Assembly (NCBI RefSeq): GCF_042944905.1
Contig: NZ_CP168496.1
Coordinates: forward strand, 1,984,001-2,048,000
DNA length: 64,000 nt
Source of the DNA: Psychrobacillus sp042944905
GTDB taxonomy: Bacteria > Bacillota > Bacilli > Bacillales_A > Planococcaceae
Direction of reading: 5' to 3'
In this document: one piece after another, positions 27,608 to 37,923 of the stretch
Layout of the letters: the number at the start of each line of letters is the position of its first letter
How positions within the stretch are numbered: position 1 is the first letter of the stretch
Notes under the pieces: model-generated
Seen by the model: only the letters and a program-made list of their open reading frames with translations
Databases searched by the model: none
Told to the model about the DNA's origin: nothing
Position numbers and translations under genes: made by a program

Positions 27608-27748
27608 ATGGCAAAGAAAAGTAAACCAAACTTCAAGAAGAAAGAACCTAATTCAAAAAACAACAATCGTGAAGAATTTGCAGATGGTCTAGATTTAAAT
27701 CAATCTAACCGTAAAAACACACAACAAAATAACCAACAGAATCGATAA
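27608..27748 (+). CDS. Small basic hydrophilic protein, possibly spore-associated
   Basis: An excellent ribosome site (AGGAGGTGACGATATC then ATG) precedes a 46-residue frame beginning MAKKSKPNFKKKEP and ending NNQQNR. The protein is almost entirely Lys, Asn, Gln, Glu and Asp with a short EFADGLDLNQ motif. Size, composition and a solitary strong ribosome site resemble minor small acid-soluble spore proteins of Bacillales, but I cannot match it to a named Ssp family. Confidence 0.6.
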   Translation: MAKKSKPNFKKKEPNSKNNNREEFADGLDLNQSNRKNTQQNNQQNR

Positions 27749-27859
27749 TACAACTATCACCATAAATGCAACGATAGTATGTAATTCTTAATTGTATAAC
27801 GATTTCTATTAAAAATTCATCCAATTAATCATTTAAAAAGACAATTATAGAGCTATAAT

Positions 27860-28035
27860 CTATACTTGCCGCATTGAAATACCTACTACCACAAAACCAA
27901 TTGAAATAAAAGGTGACGCAAATACTGGAATATACGGTATTCTAAGAGCAGCAACAATATTTATGCGCACTTGTATCCCCGAAGACTCATCCGTATTAAG
28001 CGCAAAAAAGATGACGCATCCCTCTAGGACTGCGT
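27860..28035 (-). pseudogene. Fragment of a small membrane protein
   Basis: The minus-strand frame ending at 27860 reads FFALNTDESSGIQVRINIVA, then ALRIPYIPVFASPFISIGFV and VVGISMRQV, a convincing membrane-protein tail. The frame runs back into the terminator hairpin at 28006-28043 without a start codon or ribosome site. It is therefore probably a 5'-truncated remnant. A GTG near 27992 could in principle start a 38-residue protein. Confidence 0.35.
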
Positions 28036-28043
28036 CATCTTTT
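28006..28043 (-). terminator. Terminator of the glycogen operon
   Basis: AAAAGATGACGCA and TGCGTCATCTTTT form a perfect 13-bp stem about 75 bases after the glgA stop. It has A/T runs on both sides, so it could work in either direction. Confidence 0.8.
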
Positions 28044-28115
28044 AATGTGTATGGAAATCCTTCATAATGGGATGCACCAAAAAATGGTTTTCAACAATTA
28101 GAAAACGGTCCTTTT

Positions 28116-29552
28116 TTATTTATCGGATTTCAGGAGTTCCTGATATAATTTGAGATATTGCTGCGAAGATGACGACCAGCTAAAATCAAGATCCATTGCG
28201 TGCCCTACTAAGTTCCTCCACTTGTTTGGTTGGAAGCGAAAAAGTGCAACTGCTCGCTCAATTGTATACAGTAATTCGTGGGCATTATAATTAGCAAAGC
28301 TGAATCCATTTCCTTCTTCGGTTAATTCATTATAAGGTATAACTGTATCCTTCAGTCCACCTGTTTCACGGACGAGCGGCACGGATCCATAGCGAAGTGC
28401 GAGCAATTGTCCAATGCCGCACGGTTCAAATTGGGATGGCATTAGAAAAAGATCAGAACCGGCATAAATTTTTCGTGCCAATGTTTCATCAAAATAAAGG
28501 TTGGCTGACACTTTATCGGGATAAACTTCTTCAAGATACTTGAATGCCTCTTCATACTGCTGATCGCCTGTACCTAACAAAACAAACTGGACATTCAAAC
28601 CGATGATTTCATGGAAGACATGTAGAATCAAATCTATACCCTTTTGATCAACTAATCTTGTAACCATTGAAATTATCGGGATATCAGCTTTCATAGGAAG
28701 CCCGAGTGTATCCTGTAGATGCTTTTTATTTACAGACTTCCCCTTATAATCGTCGTATGGAAGGAATAAATTTTCATCACGTTTAGGATCATAGGAGTCA
28801 TTGTCAATTCCGTTCACAATTCCTTGAAGATTAGTCCCTCTCTTTCGTAAAAAACCATCAAGTCTTTCCCCATAATAGGGAGACTGTATTTCATATGCAT
28901 AGGTTGAACTTACAGTTGTTACGCAATTAGCAAAGGCCAGTCCACCTTTTAGGTAACTGACATCCCCATAAAACTCTAAGGCGTCCATGTGAAAATAAAG
29001 CTCGCTTAAATCGAGTAAATCAGAAAGCACTGATTTAGGATATATCCCTTGATAGCGTAAATTATGAATGGTAAACACAGTTTTGATGCCCTGATAATAG
29101 GGGTTATTTTCATAATTTGCCTTCAAATGTACAGGAATCAACCCTGTTTGCCAGTCATGGCAATGGATAATATCGGGCCGTTCCTCTAAATGCGGTAAAG
29201 CCTCCAGCACGGCTCGGGAAAAGAAAGCGAAACGTTCACCATCATCCCCAAAGCCATAACTGCCATGCCTTTTAAAATAATATTCATTATCGAGAAAGTA
29301 TACTGTTATCCCCTGATAATTAAATTTTTCTATACCACAAAATTGACGTCTCCAGCCTACAGGCACTTCAATACTTTTGATCCATTGCATTTGTTCTTTA
29401 AAATGTAAGGGAAGATCGCCATATTTCGGTAATATCACGCTGACGTTTACTCCCTTTTCTAGTAAAGATTGAGGCAAGGCGCCAATAACATCACCTAGCC
29501 CCCCCGTCTTTATAAATGGGGCGCACTCTGAGGCTGCAAATAAAATATTCAT
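28116..29552 (-). CDS. glgA: Glycogen synthase (ADP-glucose, GT5)
   Basis: The 478-residue GT5 enzyme transfers glucose from ADP-glucose to the growing alpha-1,4-glucan. It has the N-terminal substrate motif KTGGLGDV (Lys15), the HDWQTGLIP strand, the phosphate-contact MVTRLVDQKG, and the retaining-GT E-x7-E motif in PSQFEPCGIGQL. The length is normal (about 480). It is the last gene of the run glgB-glgC-glgD-glgA and starts 17 bases after the glgD stop behind GGAGGTACACT. Confidence 0.95.
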   Translation of the reverse strand: MNILFAASECAPFIKTGGLGDVIGALPQSLLEKGVNVSVILPKYGDLPLHFKEQMQWIKSIEVPVGWRRQFCGIEKFNYQGITVYFLDNEYYFKRHGSYGFGDDGERFAFFSRAVLEALPHLEERPDIIHCHDWQTGLIPVHLKANYENNPYYQGIKTVFTIHNLRYQGIYPKSVLSDLLDLSELYFHMDALEFYGDVSYLKGGLAFANCVTTVSSTYAYEIQSPYYGERLDGFLRKRGTNLQGIVNGIDNDSYDPKRDENLFLPYDDYKGKSVNKKHLQDTLGLPMKADIPIISMVTRLVDQKGIDLILHVFHEIIGLNVQFVLLGTGDQQYEEAFKYLEEVYPDKVSANLYFDETLARKIYAGSDLFLMPSQFEPCGIGQLLALRYGSVPLVRETGGLKDTVIPYNELTEEGNGFSFANYNAHELLYTIERAVALFRFQPNKWRNLVGHAMDLDFSWSSSSQQYLKLYQELLKSDK

Positions 29553-29569
29553 GATAGTGTACCTCCAGT

Positions 29570-30676
29570 TTAAACTACTTCTTCTTTTTTGATTACGATT
29601 GGCTTTTTCCTCGCTGTGATTATTTGATTTTTTGTGATGATTACTTGTTTATCAGTAATCACATTTTCTATACAAGCTCCCTCTTCAATATCACCCTTTT
29701 GCATAATGATACTGTTTTTAATTACGGCACCTTTTCTAACTTTTACTCCTCGGAAAATAATACTATTTTCGACGGTGCCTTCAATAATACATCCATTGGC
29801 AATTAAAGAATTTGACACCTTTGAAGAATTTGCAAATTCGGCAGGTGCTTCATGTTTAATTTTCGTGAAAACTTCCCATGAATCATAAAAAAAGTTGCGA
29901 AGAATTTCCGGATTAAGAAATTCCATATTACTAGTATGATATGTTTCTAGGGAATGAATAAATGGCATATAGCCCGTGAAATGATACCCTTGCACTTTTA
30001 GATTTATCAAATTTGCTTTAACAATATCTTTCAAAAAATCATATTCATCATACTCTATACAATTCTTAATTAAATCTATTAATAGTTGTTTTTTAATCAC
30101 ATATGTTTCCAAACATATATGGTCACCTTTCTTAGGTGACGTATAAAGGTTTATATCACGGACTTCACCGTTTGTATCAAGTGAACATTGATGATAAATT
30201 GGTCTTTTCACTGGTACCCCATTATAATCTTTATACAGAACTGTAATATCAGCTTCATTGCTTTCGTGTTCTTTCATGACATCGTTAAAGTCGATTTTAC
30301 AAATATGATGACCAGGAGCAATAATTACTGTATCTGCAGTTGCCCGTTGGAAAAATTCTAGATGATCATAGAATTGTTGTAAATCACCTTTAATTTTTTC
30401 ATCAGGATGAATCGAAGGAAGAATGAATAAGCCTTGTGAACGGTGATCGAGATCCCATTCCTTTCCAGAACCTAGATGATCCATCAACGATCGGTATTTA
30501 TCTTTTGTGAAAATGGCAACTTTACTTACGGAGACGTTCATAAAGTTTGACATGGTGAAATCAATCATCCGATAGCGTCCGCCAAATGGTACGGAGGCAA
30601 GGCAACGGTGATGAGTCAATTCTTTTAATATGGGTCTTTCATTTACAAGATTAATTACACCTAATACATTCCTCAT
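29570..30676 (-). CDS. glgD: GlgD, ADP-glucose pyrophosphorylase regulatory paralogue
   Basis: The 368-residue protein is related to GlgC along its whole length (VPFGGRYRMIDFTMSN, APGHHICKIDF, C-terminal left-handed beta-helix with SLIANGCIIEG). However, it lacks the GGQGSRL nucleotide loop: its N-terminus reads LGVINLVNERP. In Bacillus and Geobacillus GlgD forms a mixed oligomer with GlgC and raises its activity. It starts 15 bases after glgC behind GGAGGTAGC. Confidence 0.93.
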   Translation of the reverse strand: MRNVLGVINLVNERPILKELTHHRCLASVPFGGRYRMIDFTMSNFMNVSVSKVAIFTKDKYRSLMDHLGSGKEWDLDHRSQGLFILPSIHPDEKIKGDLQQFYDHLEFFQRATADTVIIAPGHHICKIDFNDVMKEHESNEADITVLYKDYNGVPVKRPIYHQCSLDTNGEVRDINLYTSPKKGDHICLETYVIKKQLLIDLIKNCIEYDEYDFLKDIVKANLINLKVQGYHFTGYMPFIHSLETYHTSNMEFLNPEILRNFFYDSWEVFTKIKHEAPAEFANSSKVSNSLIANGCIIEGTVENSIIFRGVKVRKGAVIKNSIIMQKGDIEEGACIENVITDKQVIITKNQIITARKKPIVIKKEEVV

Positions 30677-30691
30677 TTAAGCTACCTCCAA

Positions 30692-31849
30692 TTATAAAGC
30701 TTGCAGCAAAGCACTTTCCGAAGAAACTAGCTGATTTTCACCAATTAATGTAAGCCCTTGTTTAGAGTGAGAAATTACAGCGCCATCTTCGATAATTGTA
30801 CCGCTACCGATTATCGCCTTTTCAATTATTACATTATTCCCGATTTTCACATTTGGCATGATAACGGAATTCTTTACGATAGAGCCACTTCCAACTTGAA
30901 CATTATAGGAAAGAACAGAATGGTCGACCTTCCCAAATACCAAACAACCTTCATTGATCAAAGATTGTGTCACATCAGCATCTTCAGATATATATTGTGG
31001 GGGGTGGTTGGCATTCCCTGCGTATATTTGCCAGTTTGGGTCTCCAAGCTTGAAATCGGATGGTTCTTCTAATAAATCCATATGCGCTTCCCACAGACTT
31101 TCAATCGTACCGACGTCTTTCCAGTAGTCTTTAAATCGATACGCTTGTAATTTTGCTGCATCCTTCAGCATCTTTGGAATAATGTCTTTTCCAAAATCAT
31201 TAGTGGAACTACTATCCTGTTCGTCTTCTGTTAAATATTTTTTTAAATGTTTCCAATTAAAGATATATACACCCATCGAAGCCAAATTACTTTTTGGATA
31301 TTTAGGTTTTTCATCAAATTCAATAATTTGATCCGTTTCGTTGGTATTCATAATACCAAAGCGATTTGCTTCTTCCCAAGGTACCTCTATGACCGCGATG
31401 GTCGCATGTGCACCATTAGCAATATGATCTTCCAGCATTTTATTGTAATCCATCTTGTAAATATGATCCCCTGATATGACAAGTACAAATTCTGAGTCAT
31501 TATGATCGATAAAATGGAAATTTTGGTACACGGCATTTGCTGTACCTTTGTACCATTCACCTCCATCTTTTCCCTGATAAGGTGGAAGCATAGAAACCCC
31601 ACCGTTATTGCGGTCCAGATCCCAAGGGCGGCCGTTACCAATATATGAATTCAAAATATGCGGACGATATTGAGTAAGTATACCGACTGTATCAATACCT
31701 GAATGTGTACAGTTACTTAAGGTAAAATCGATAATCCGGTATTTACCTCCAAATGGTACTGCGGGTTTAGCTAAGTCACTCGTCAATTCCCCGAGTCTTG
31801 AACCTTGACCACCTGCTAAAAGCATTGCAACCCATTTTTTAGATGCCAT
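30692..31849 (-). CDS. glgC: Glucose-1-phosphate adenylyltransferase
   Basis: The 385-residue enzyme makes ADP-glucose from glucose-1-phosphate and ATP, the committed step of glycogen synthesis. It has the nucleotide loop LAGGQGSRLGELT, KPAVPFGGKYRIIDF, VISGDHIYKMDY, the sugar-site IEFDEKPKYPKS and a C-terminal beta-helix. Its start overlaps the end of glgB by 11 bases, so translation is probably coupled. Confidence 0.95.
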   Translation of the reverse strand: MASKKWVAMLLAGGQGSRLGELTSDLAKPAVPFGGKYRIIDFTLSNCTHSGIDTVGILTQYRPHILNSYIGNGRPWDLDRNNGGVSMLPPYQGKDGGEWYKGTANAVYQNFHFIDHNDSEFVLVISGDHIYKMDYNKMLEDHIANGAHATIAVIEVPWEEANRFGIMNTNETDQIIEFDEKPKYPKSNLASMGVYIFNWKHLKKYLTEDEQDSSSTNDFGKDIIPKMLKDAAKLQAYRFKDYWKDVGTIESLWEAHMDLLEEPSDFKLGDPNWQIYAGNANHPPQYISEDADVTQSLINEGCLVFGKVDHSVLSYNVQVGSGSIVKNSVIMPNVKIGNNVIIEKAIIGSGTIIEDGAVISHSKQGLTLIGENQLVSSESALLQAL

Positions 31850-33788
31850 TTGTACTGACTCCCCTTTTCCTTTTTTTTGTTTCTTTCATGAATATAGCAA
31901 TCCCTAGCGGCGGTACGGTTATTTCCAGACTGCAAGGTTGGTTATTGTGCGGGACTTGACTTGCACGAATTGGAGCAGAATTCAGCTGTCCCGATCCGCC
32001 AAATGATGCATCATCACTGTTAAACGCTTCGAAATATCTTCCATTGGACGGGACCCCAATTTGATAATTATGGTAAACTTCGGCTGAAAAATTACAAATA
32101 ACAATGCAATAATCCCCCTTTCGTTTTCCTTTTCTCATAAAAGTAATCACACTTTGTTTCGCATTGTCCGCATCGATCCATTGAAAGCCGTCTTGCTCAT
32201 GATCCATGCGCCATAGTGAATTGGTTTCTTGATAAAATTTATTTAATTCTTTATAGAATCGAAAAAAAGTGGAGTGAGCGTCAAAATCTAAAAGCATCCA
32301 ATCCATTTCTTGCCGGTATTTCCATTCGTCAAACTGTCCAAATTCACTGCCCATAAATAAAAGTTTTTTTCCTGGATGCGCAAATAAATAGCCGAATAAG
32401 AGTCGTAAATTCGCGAATTTTTGCCAGTAATCTCCAGGCATTTTATTTAATAATGATCTTTTTCCATGGACAACTTCATCATGCGAAAATGGAAGGACAA
32501 AATTTTCCGAAAATGCATATAAAAATGAAAACGTCAGTAGGTGATGATGCTTTGGTCTTTCGTTAACATCAAGTTTCATATATTTAAGTACGTCATTTGA
32601 CCAGCCCATATTCCACTTATAATTGAATCCTAGCCCGCCAGTACTAGTGGGACTTGTAACCAGCGGCCATTCGGTTGCTTCCTCCGCCATCATGAGGGCT
32701 CCAGGAAATTTCCGGAAAATGGTTTCATTTAACTTTTTTAGAAAATCGATTGCTTCAAGATTTTCTCCACCACCAAACTGATTTTTCAATTTTACAGGAA
32801 GTGGATTATCATGATTTAGATAAATTATGGATGAAACTGCATCAATCCGAAATCCATCCACATGATAGATATCCATCCAAAATATTGCGTTTGAAATCAG
32901 GAAGCTGACGACTTCGGGCTTGCTATAGTCAAAGCTATATGTTCCCCAGATAGGCCTCTCAGCTCGCATGGGATCTACCGATTCAAAGAGAGGCGTTCCG
33001 TCGAACCGTCCAAGACCATGAACATCCTTACAAAAATGCGCAGGCACCCAGTCAAGAATTACACCAAGGCCTTTTTGATGGCATTTATCTATAAAATACA
33101 TTAATTGCTCTGGTGTACCGTACCTACTAGTCGCTGAATAATATCCAGTTATTTGGTAACCCCATGAACCATCGTAAGGATGCTCCATAACAGGCATCAA
33201 CTCAATATGTGTAAAGCCATTATCAATTGCATAATCGACTAATTCGTCAGAAAGTTCTTGATAACTATAAAACTCACCGTCTGCTTTTTGTTTCCAGGAA
33301 GCCAAGTGAACTTCATAAATCATCATCGGTTTATGGTAAATATCTTTCTTTAATCGCTGTGCCATCCATTTTTGATCTTGCCACTCAAATGTATTTAAAT
33401 TGTAGATGATAGAAGCTGTTGCCGGTCGCAGCTCCGAATAAAAGGCATACGGATCTGCTTTTAATTCCTTCCGCCCATCTGGTCCTGTAACCTCATATTT
33501 ATAAATGTCTCCATGTGCAAGCTCAGGAATAAATAAAACCCAGATTCCAGAATGAGCCAAGCGTTCCATTTGATGCTGGGTTCCATTCCAATTATTAAAA
33601 TTCCCCACGACGGATACCTGCTTTGCATGTGGAGCCCAAACTGCAAAACGCACACCTGGAATATCGTTCTCATAAAGGATATGAGCTCCGAGCATCTTAT
33701 AACTTTCAAACAGTGTTCCTTCATGAAAAAGATACATCTCAAAATCACTTGGGAATTGTCGGTTATTCAACTTCATAATTCCTACCAT
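31839..33788 (-). CDS. glgB: 1,4-alpha-glucan branching enzyme (GH13)
   Basis: The 649-residue enzyme has an N-terminal CBM48 domain (VRFAVWAPHAKQVSVVGNFN), then a GH13 barrel. Visible catalytic motifs are DWVPAHF, DGFRIDAVSS (Asp nucleophile), MAEEATEWP (Glu acid) and PFSHDEVVHGKRS (transition-state Asp). It introduces alpha-1,6 branches. ATG at 33788 follows GAGGTG, and a second ATG lies four codons later. It heads the synthesis operon, and a GH15-like gene lies 354 bases upstream on the same strand. Confidence 0.95.
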   Translation of the reverse strand: MVGIMKLNNRQFPSDFEMYLFHEGTLFESYKMLGAHILYENDIPGVRFAVWAPHAKQVSVVGNFNNWNGTQHQMERLAHSGIWVLFIPELAHGDIYKYEVTGPDGRKELKADPYAFYSELRPATASIIYNLNTFEWQDQKWMAQRLKKDIYHKPMMIYEVHLASWKQKADGEFYSYQELSDELVDYAIDNGFTHIELMPVMEHPYDGSWGYQITGYYSATSRYGTPEQLMYFIDKCHQKGLGVILDWVPAHFCKDVHGLGRFDGTPLFESVDPMRAERPIWGTYSFDYSKPEVVSFLISNAIFWMDIYHVDGFRIDAVSSIIYLNHDNPLPVKLKNQFGGGENLEAIDFLKKLNETIFRKFPGALMMAEEATEWPLVTSPTSTGGLGFNYKWNMGWSNDVLKYMKLDVNERPKHHHLLTFSFLYAFSENFVLPFSHDEVVHGKRSLLNKMPGDYWQKFANLRLLFGYLFAHPGKKLLFMGSEFGQFDEWKYRQEMDWMLLDFDAHSTFFRFYKELNKFYQETNSLWRMDHEQDGFQWIDADNAKQSVITFMRKGKRKGDYCIVICNFSAEVYHNYQIGVPSNGRYFEAFNSDDASFGGSGQLNSAPIRASQVPHNNQPCSLEITVPPLGIAIFMKETKKRKRGVSTNGI

Positions 33789-34142
33789 TTCAACACCTCT
33801 TTCAATCTATGATTATTTCTTTATATTTACCAGTTCTTATCCTAAATTATTCGCCATCTATCTAAAAACACCTTTAAAAATATCCAACTTTTTATAATAA
33901 TCAATAATTTCTGACAAAATAAAAAATCCTCCAAGGAATGAAGGACTTTTGTGACTTTCATTTTGATCGTGAAATGTTAAAAACAATAAAATTCTAAGGC
34001 GCGATACCCGTAGACTAGTTATCAGCTGTCCTCCCGCATGCCATACTTTTTATACCTTACTAGTGACTGATTGTGAAAAGTAGCTAAAAATATACTAATT
34101 GTGATTCATAAGAATTTATAAGTATATACCTGTATTTTAAGC
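33789..34142. other. Intergenic region between the GH15 gene and glgB
   Basis: No coding frame is supported. The region should hold the glgB promoter. A short TCCTCC / GGAAT...AAGGA hairpin with T4 lies near 33927-33955 and may end transcription from the GH15 gene, but it is weak. Confidence 0.4.
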
Positions 34143-35165
34143 TCAGTCATTTCCTGTCAATTGAGAAGAAGGCATATTAATCATACGGTTTAAAAATAAA
34201 TAGGAAAGGGAGACGGACCAAGCTAATGGAGTATTGCCATTTGGCACATTTTTACCGCCAATATATAATTCAGGGACTTCCCAATTATTTGGTACGATTC
34301 GTTCCGTTTTATTTACATATTCATAAGCCTTATCATGCATGCTCAGTTCAAAATAGCACAGTCCTAGCCAAGGTAGTCCGAAGCACCATTCTGCTTCGCT
34401 GCCTTCGTTATAATACTGATCGTTCTGATAACGAATACAGCCATTTGTCCGCTCAAGTCGTTCTGAAACCATCTCGACTATCTTAAGTGCCGTTTTCCTT
34501 TCAACTATACGATACGGATAGATAAGTGAAAGCAGGGATAAATCTGTTTCTTTCGTTTCACTTTCCCTAGGTAAAAGAAAGCGCAACGTCTCTTCACCTT
34601 TTTGAATCAGTTCTTCCTTAACATTTACGAGCATTTTCACAGCACGCAAGCCTGCCACGCATGCACCTACACTTGAAGCATGCAGTTCCATATTCTCTTC
34701 CCACATTCCATTATCCTTTGCCTGCCAGTATTGAAGACACTCTAGATAGTCGACTAGCTTCTGAACAATTGCGAGATCTTTCTCATCACGGATAACCTTA
34801 TGTCCGTGGTTCACGCCCACCCCAACACCCCATAAGAATGATCCAATTGCATCATTCTGAGCATGACCCCATTCTTGGCTCATTTCCTTTAAATCTGTGG
34901 AATACCGTGAGTGAATATATTCAAAAAGATAAACTGGTATTTTTTCACGGTGAATGTCAATTTTCCATTCATAGGTTTTAAATAATTCAAATAAGGCATG
35001 ATATGCTTTTTCATACCGATCAGATTGGCTTTGCAAAAAAGGCAAAACCGTGTATACGACATCACGAATCCAAACAAAATGGTAATCCTTTGAAGTACTG
35101 GCCGTGTAAGCTCCATTTGGTAGGCGCATCCGATCTAAAACCTCAATTGCATTGTTGATTTTCAT
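34143..35165 (-). CDS. GH15-family glucoamylase-like glucosidase
   Basis: The 340-residue (alpha/alpha)6-barrel protein shows GH15 motifs: DYHFVWIRDVVYT (residues 27-39, the WIRD motif), EWGHAQNDAIGSFLWG (98-112), the general-acid region GMWEENMELHASSVGA (153-168), and a C-terminal GNTPLAWSVS. It lacks the N-terminal beta-sandwich of secreted bacterial glucoamylases and has no signal peptide, so it acts in the cytoplasm. In front of glgBCDA, and with no glgP in the window, it is a candidate for hydrolytic glycogen or maltodextrin breakdown. RBS AGGGAGG precedes the ATG. Confidence 0.8.
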   Translation of the reverse strand: MKINNAIEVLDRMRLPNGAYTASTSKDYHFVWIRDVVYTVLPFLQSQSDRYEKAYHALFELFKTYEWKIDIHREKIPVYLFEYIHSRYSTDLKEMSQEWGHAQNDAIGSFLWGVGVGVNHGHKVIRDEKDLAIVQKLVDYLECLQYWQAKDNGMWEENMELHASSVGACVAGLRAVKMLVNVKEELIQKGEETLRFLLPRESETKETDLSLLSLIYPYRIVERKTALKIVEMVSERLERTNGCIRYQNDQYYNEGSEAEWCFGLPWLGLCYFELSMHDKAYEYVNKTERIVPNNWEVPELYIGGKNVPNGNTPLAWSVSLSYLFLNRMINMPSSQLTGND

Positions 35166-36457
35166 ATACGAGACCTCCCTTAAATAATACCTATACAGTT
35201 AATTGTTAACTATTTGCGTTTATTCTAGACAAGCTATTTCGCGAATGCGTTTCCATTTTAAATTGAAGAAATTTACGTACTTATATTTTATGTAGGAAAT
35301 TGTTAATTGGAAAAGCAATCAGACCCAAGACCCAAAAATATTAATTGGCCAACACTTTAAATTCAGTATAGGAATGACCACGATTCAAATTCAATTCAGT
35401 ATGTTAGTATCCAATGTTACAAATACCCTAAATATTAAAGTTCAAATCAACTTTTACATTTGTATCTTGAAAAATGCTTACTATTACTTCTATCTTATCT
35501 CTTTAAGTGCACTTGGAGTTATGCATTTCCAACATCTTTGCTGAGCTTTCCAGCTTTCGGTTGCTATTCAAGCACCAGTACAGTGCTCTTTGCTTGAGTA
35601 TAAAAAGTCAATGCCCCATTTATTAAGGCGTTTATTTCCTATTGAGTTATCGGTTTGCCAATCAGTTATCTTTTTTCAATGTATATTAAGTTCGCATTTG
35701 GTTATTGGATCGGTCTGATTCTTGGATTCACCACTGTTGCCATCACAATGAATACCGACTTATTAAAATACAAAGAAAAAAACATAACATTGTCCTTTAG
35801 GGATTACGTCATGTTTTCGTTTGGCGTCAAAAAAACAATACTTACTTCAGCATAATTTTAAAATGCCGGTACGCTTGATCTCTACGTTGATATAGGTCCC
35901 TCGGACATTATGATAAACAAAGACCAACATCATTAGCTAGAATAATAATTCCATTTATAGAAAATCATAAATACATCGATTGGATTTTTCATTTCTTGTC
36001 AATTCACTAAAACAAGAAAAGCCCCGCACAGGAGATAAATTCCAATACGAAGCCATTATGCAATTGCCTCCTAAACCAGCAATTAATTTATCTGAATAGC
36101 ACATGAATTTCCTCGAGTATCTGGTACCCAATGTTTATTTTTAATTCCATCACCCACTTATTACTTATTGCAGATTTAATTGTTTCTTTTCTTCAAATAC
36201 TTCAACTTCTGAATTAGAAACTACTTTTATAATCTCACTTTTTCCAATTGCAGCTTTCGTATTTCTGTCTGTCGCTTTTATTTGGTTTAATAAGAAACAT
36301 ATCAATCATGTCGATAATGTAGAAGGAGCCCATTAAAAGTTTTTAAGCTGTCATCCATTAATTCGATGACAGCTTTCTTCTTTTTATCTTTTTCAAAATG
36401 CAAAATAGCTGGATTCACTATCAACTTTTTTAGTTTATGTCTTTCTTTTAACTCTAC
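35166..36457. other. Long gene-poor stretch with membrane-protein fragments
   Basis: No intact gene is supported in about 1.3 kb. Plus-strand fragments look like decayed membrane-protein genes. A 66-codon frame at 35655-35855 has one hydrophobic segment (FGYWIGLILGFTTVAITM). A frame at about 36030-36100 ends PPKPAINLSE. A frame ending at 36336 reads TTFIISLFPIAAFVFLSVAF then IWFNKKHIN. They lie in order but in separate frames with no ribosome sites. Confidence 0.4.
36346..36386 (+). terminator. Rho-independent terminator
   Basis: AGCTGTCATC and GATGACAGCT form a perfect 10-bp stem, followed by TTCTTCTTTTTAT. It follows the decayed membrane-protein frame ending at 36336 and probably marks the end of the original gene. 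Confidence 0.7.
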
Positions 36458-37723
36458 TCACTCTTCTTTTCCTATCTCATTTGCTACTTTACTTATTCTC
36501 TCTAGCATTGTCGGATGGGAATAGCGAAACCATTTTACGAGTAGGGGAGGATTTACTTCACTTAATCCAGCCTTTGTAAGCTCTTGAAAAGTGCTGATAG
36601 CTGCTTCTGGGTCATTCACTAACTCTATTGCATAAAGATCTGCTCTAGTTTCTTGATATCTAGAAATGTAATTGGAAAGTGGACTTGAAACGAATAACAG
36701 AAAAGATGTAATAAGTAAAAACAATGGCAGTGAATGAATAGCATTTATTCGTTTAATTTTTAATACACGTCCAAAGTGAACGATGATCCATGGCATTAGT
36801 CTGGCGGTTAACCAAAGCCCGATAAGCATAGTTAAAAGATAACCTGCGATTCCAAAGTATATATGTTTCTCCACATAATGCCCCATTTCATGAGCCATGA
36901 TGAAGAGAATTTCATTTTCTGTAAGTCGGTTTAAAGTTGTATCCCATAACACAATTCTTGCATTACTCGCAATACCCGTAACATAAGCATTTAGCCCATT
37001 GGTTTTTTCTGCCATATTTACTTCATACACATGCTCTGTTGGAATATTTGCTTGCTCAGCAAGAGCAAGAATTTTTGTCTCTAAATCTTTATTTGTTAGC
37101 GGATAGAAATCATTATATAAAGGGTCGATTACTACTGGTTGAATAAACATAAGAAAAATGGAAAAAGGAATCATTAACAACCAAGCATTTAGCCACCATT
37201 TTCTTGTACTTTTATTAATAAGCCAATAAAGAACAGTTACAATTACAACAGTCATTCCAAAGTTAACCCAAAAATCAATGACATTATCCCTCATCCAAGA
37301 ATTGAAACTCTGCGTACTAATTCCATAGTTTTTACTTAAAACATATCTAAAATACTCTAATGGAAAAAATACGATAAACGTCAGTAGTGATAATAAAAAT
37401 ACATATACTGCACTTTGTAAAATTGCCCATTTTTTTTGCAAAGGGATCCATCTTTCAAATGCGAGAGAAAGCCCAGTAGTTAGTATAAATAAATAGACAA
37501 GCCATTCAAATGGTGTAGCTACAAAAAAGAGGAAATTCTTTATTTTTGAATATTCTTCACTAAGGTACAATTCACGCCCCGACATAAAAACTTGCGGATC
37601 TGCAACTGTTCCTTTCAAAGCTGCTGGTATATCCCCACTACCAGTATGGAAGATATAAAAATACATCGCTAAAGCATACACCCCAAATAGTAAAAGAGCT
37701 CTAATTCCCCACTTTTTCGCCAT
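36458..37723 (-). CDS. M48-family membrane metallopeptidase (Ste24-like)
   Basis: The 421-residue polytopic protein has about seven membrane helices. Zinc-site residues are HEMGH at 278-282 and E358 in ETRADLYAIEL, the M48 pattern. The long N-terminal membrane domain before the active site and NGLNAYVTGIASNARIVLWDT place it with the CAAX-protease-1/Ste24-like M48A group rather than the shorter HtpX. It probably degrades or processes membrane proteins. RBS AGGGGTGAAGAGGG precedes the ATG. Confidence 0.87.
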   Translation of the reverse strand: MAKKWGIRALLLFGVYALAMYFYIFHTGSGDIPAALKGTVADPQVFMSGRELYLSEEYSKIKNFLFFVATPFEWLVYLFILTTGLSLAFERWIPLQKKWAILQSAVYVFLLSLLTFIVFFPLEYFRYVLSKNYGISTQSFNSWMRDNVIDFWVNFGMTVVIVTVLYWLINKSTRKWWLNAWLLMIPFSIFLMFIQPVVIDPLYNDFYPLTNKDLETKILALAEQANIPTEHVYEVNMAEKTNGLNAYVTGIASNARIVLWDTTLNRLTENEILFIMAHEMGHYVEKHIYFGIAGYLLTMLIGLWLTARLMPWIIVHFGRVLKIKRINAIHSLPLFLLITSFLLFVSSPLSNYISRYQETRADLYAIELVNDPEAAISTFQELTKAGLSEVNPPLLVKWFRYSHPTMLERISKVANEIGKEE

Positions 37724-37923
37724 ACCCTCTTCACCCCTAGTTTCACATACTTACATTAAGTGTAATCGAAAACGGAAAAGATAGAACCATTTTTCTCAAT
37801 TTACTACATTCTATGTTTCTATTCTTATTATTTATTTCTAAGTTCTATTTCACTATAAAAATCATAAAATGAGTAGATTCTATCTTTAAGAAACTAGATT
37901 CAAACAATTAGGGGGATAAGCAG

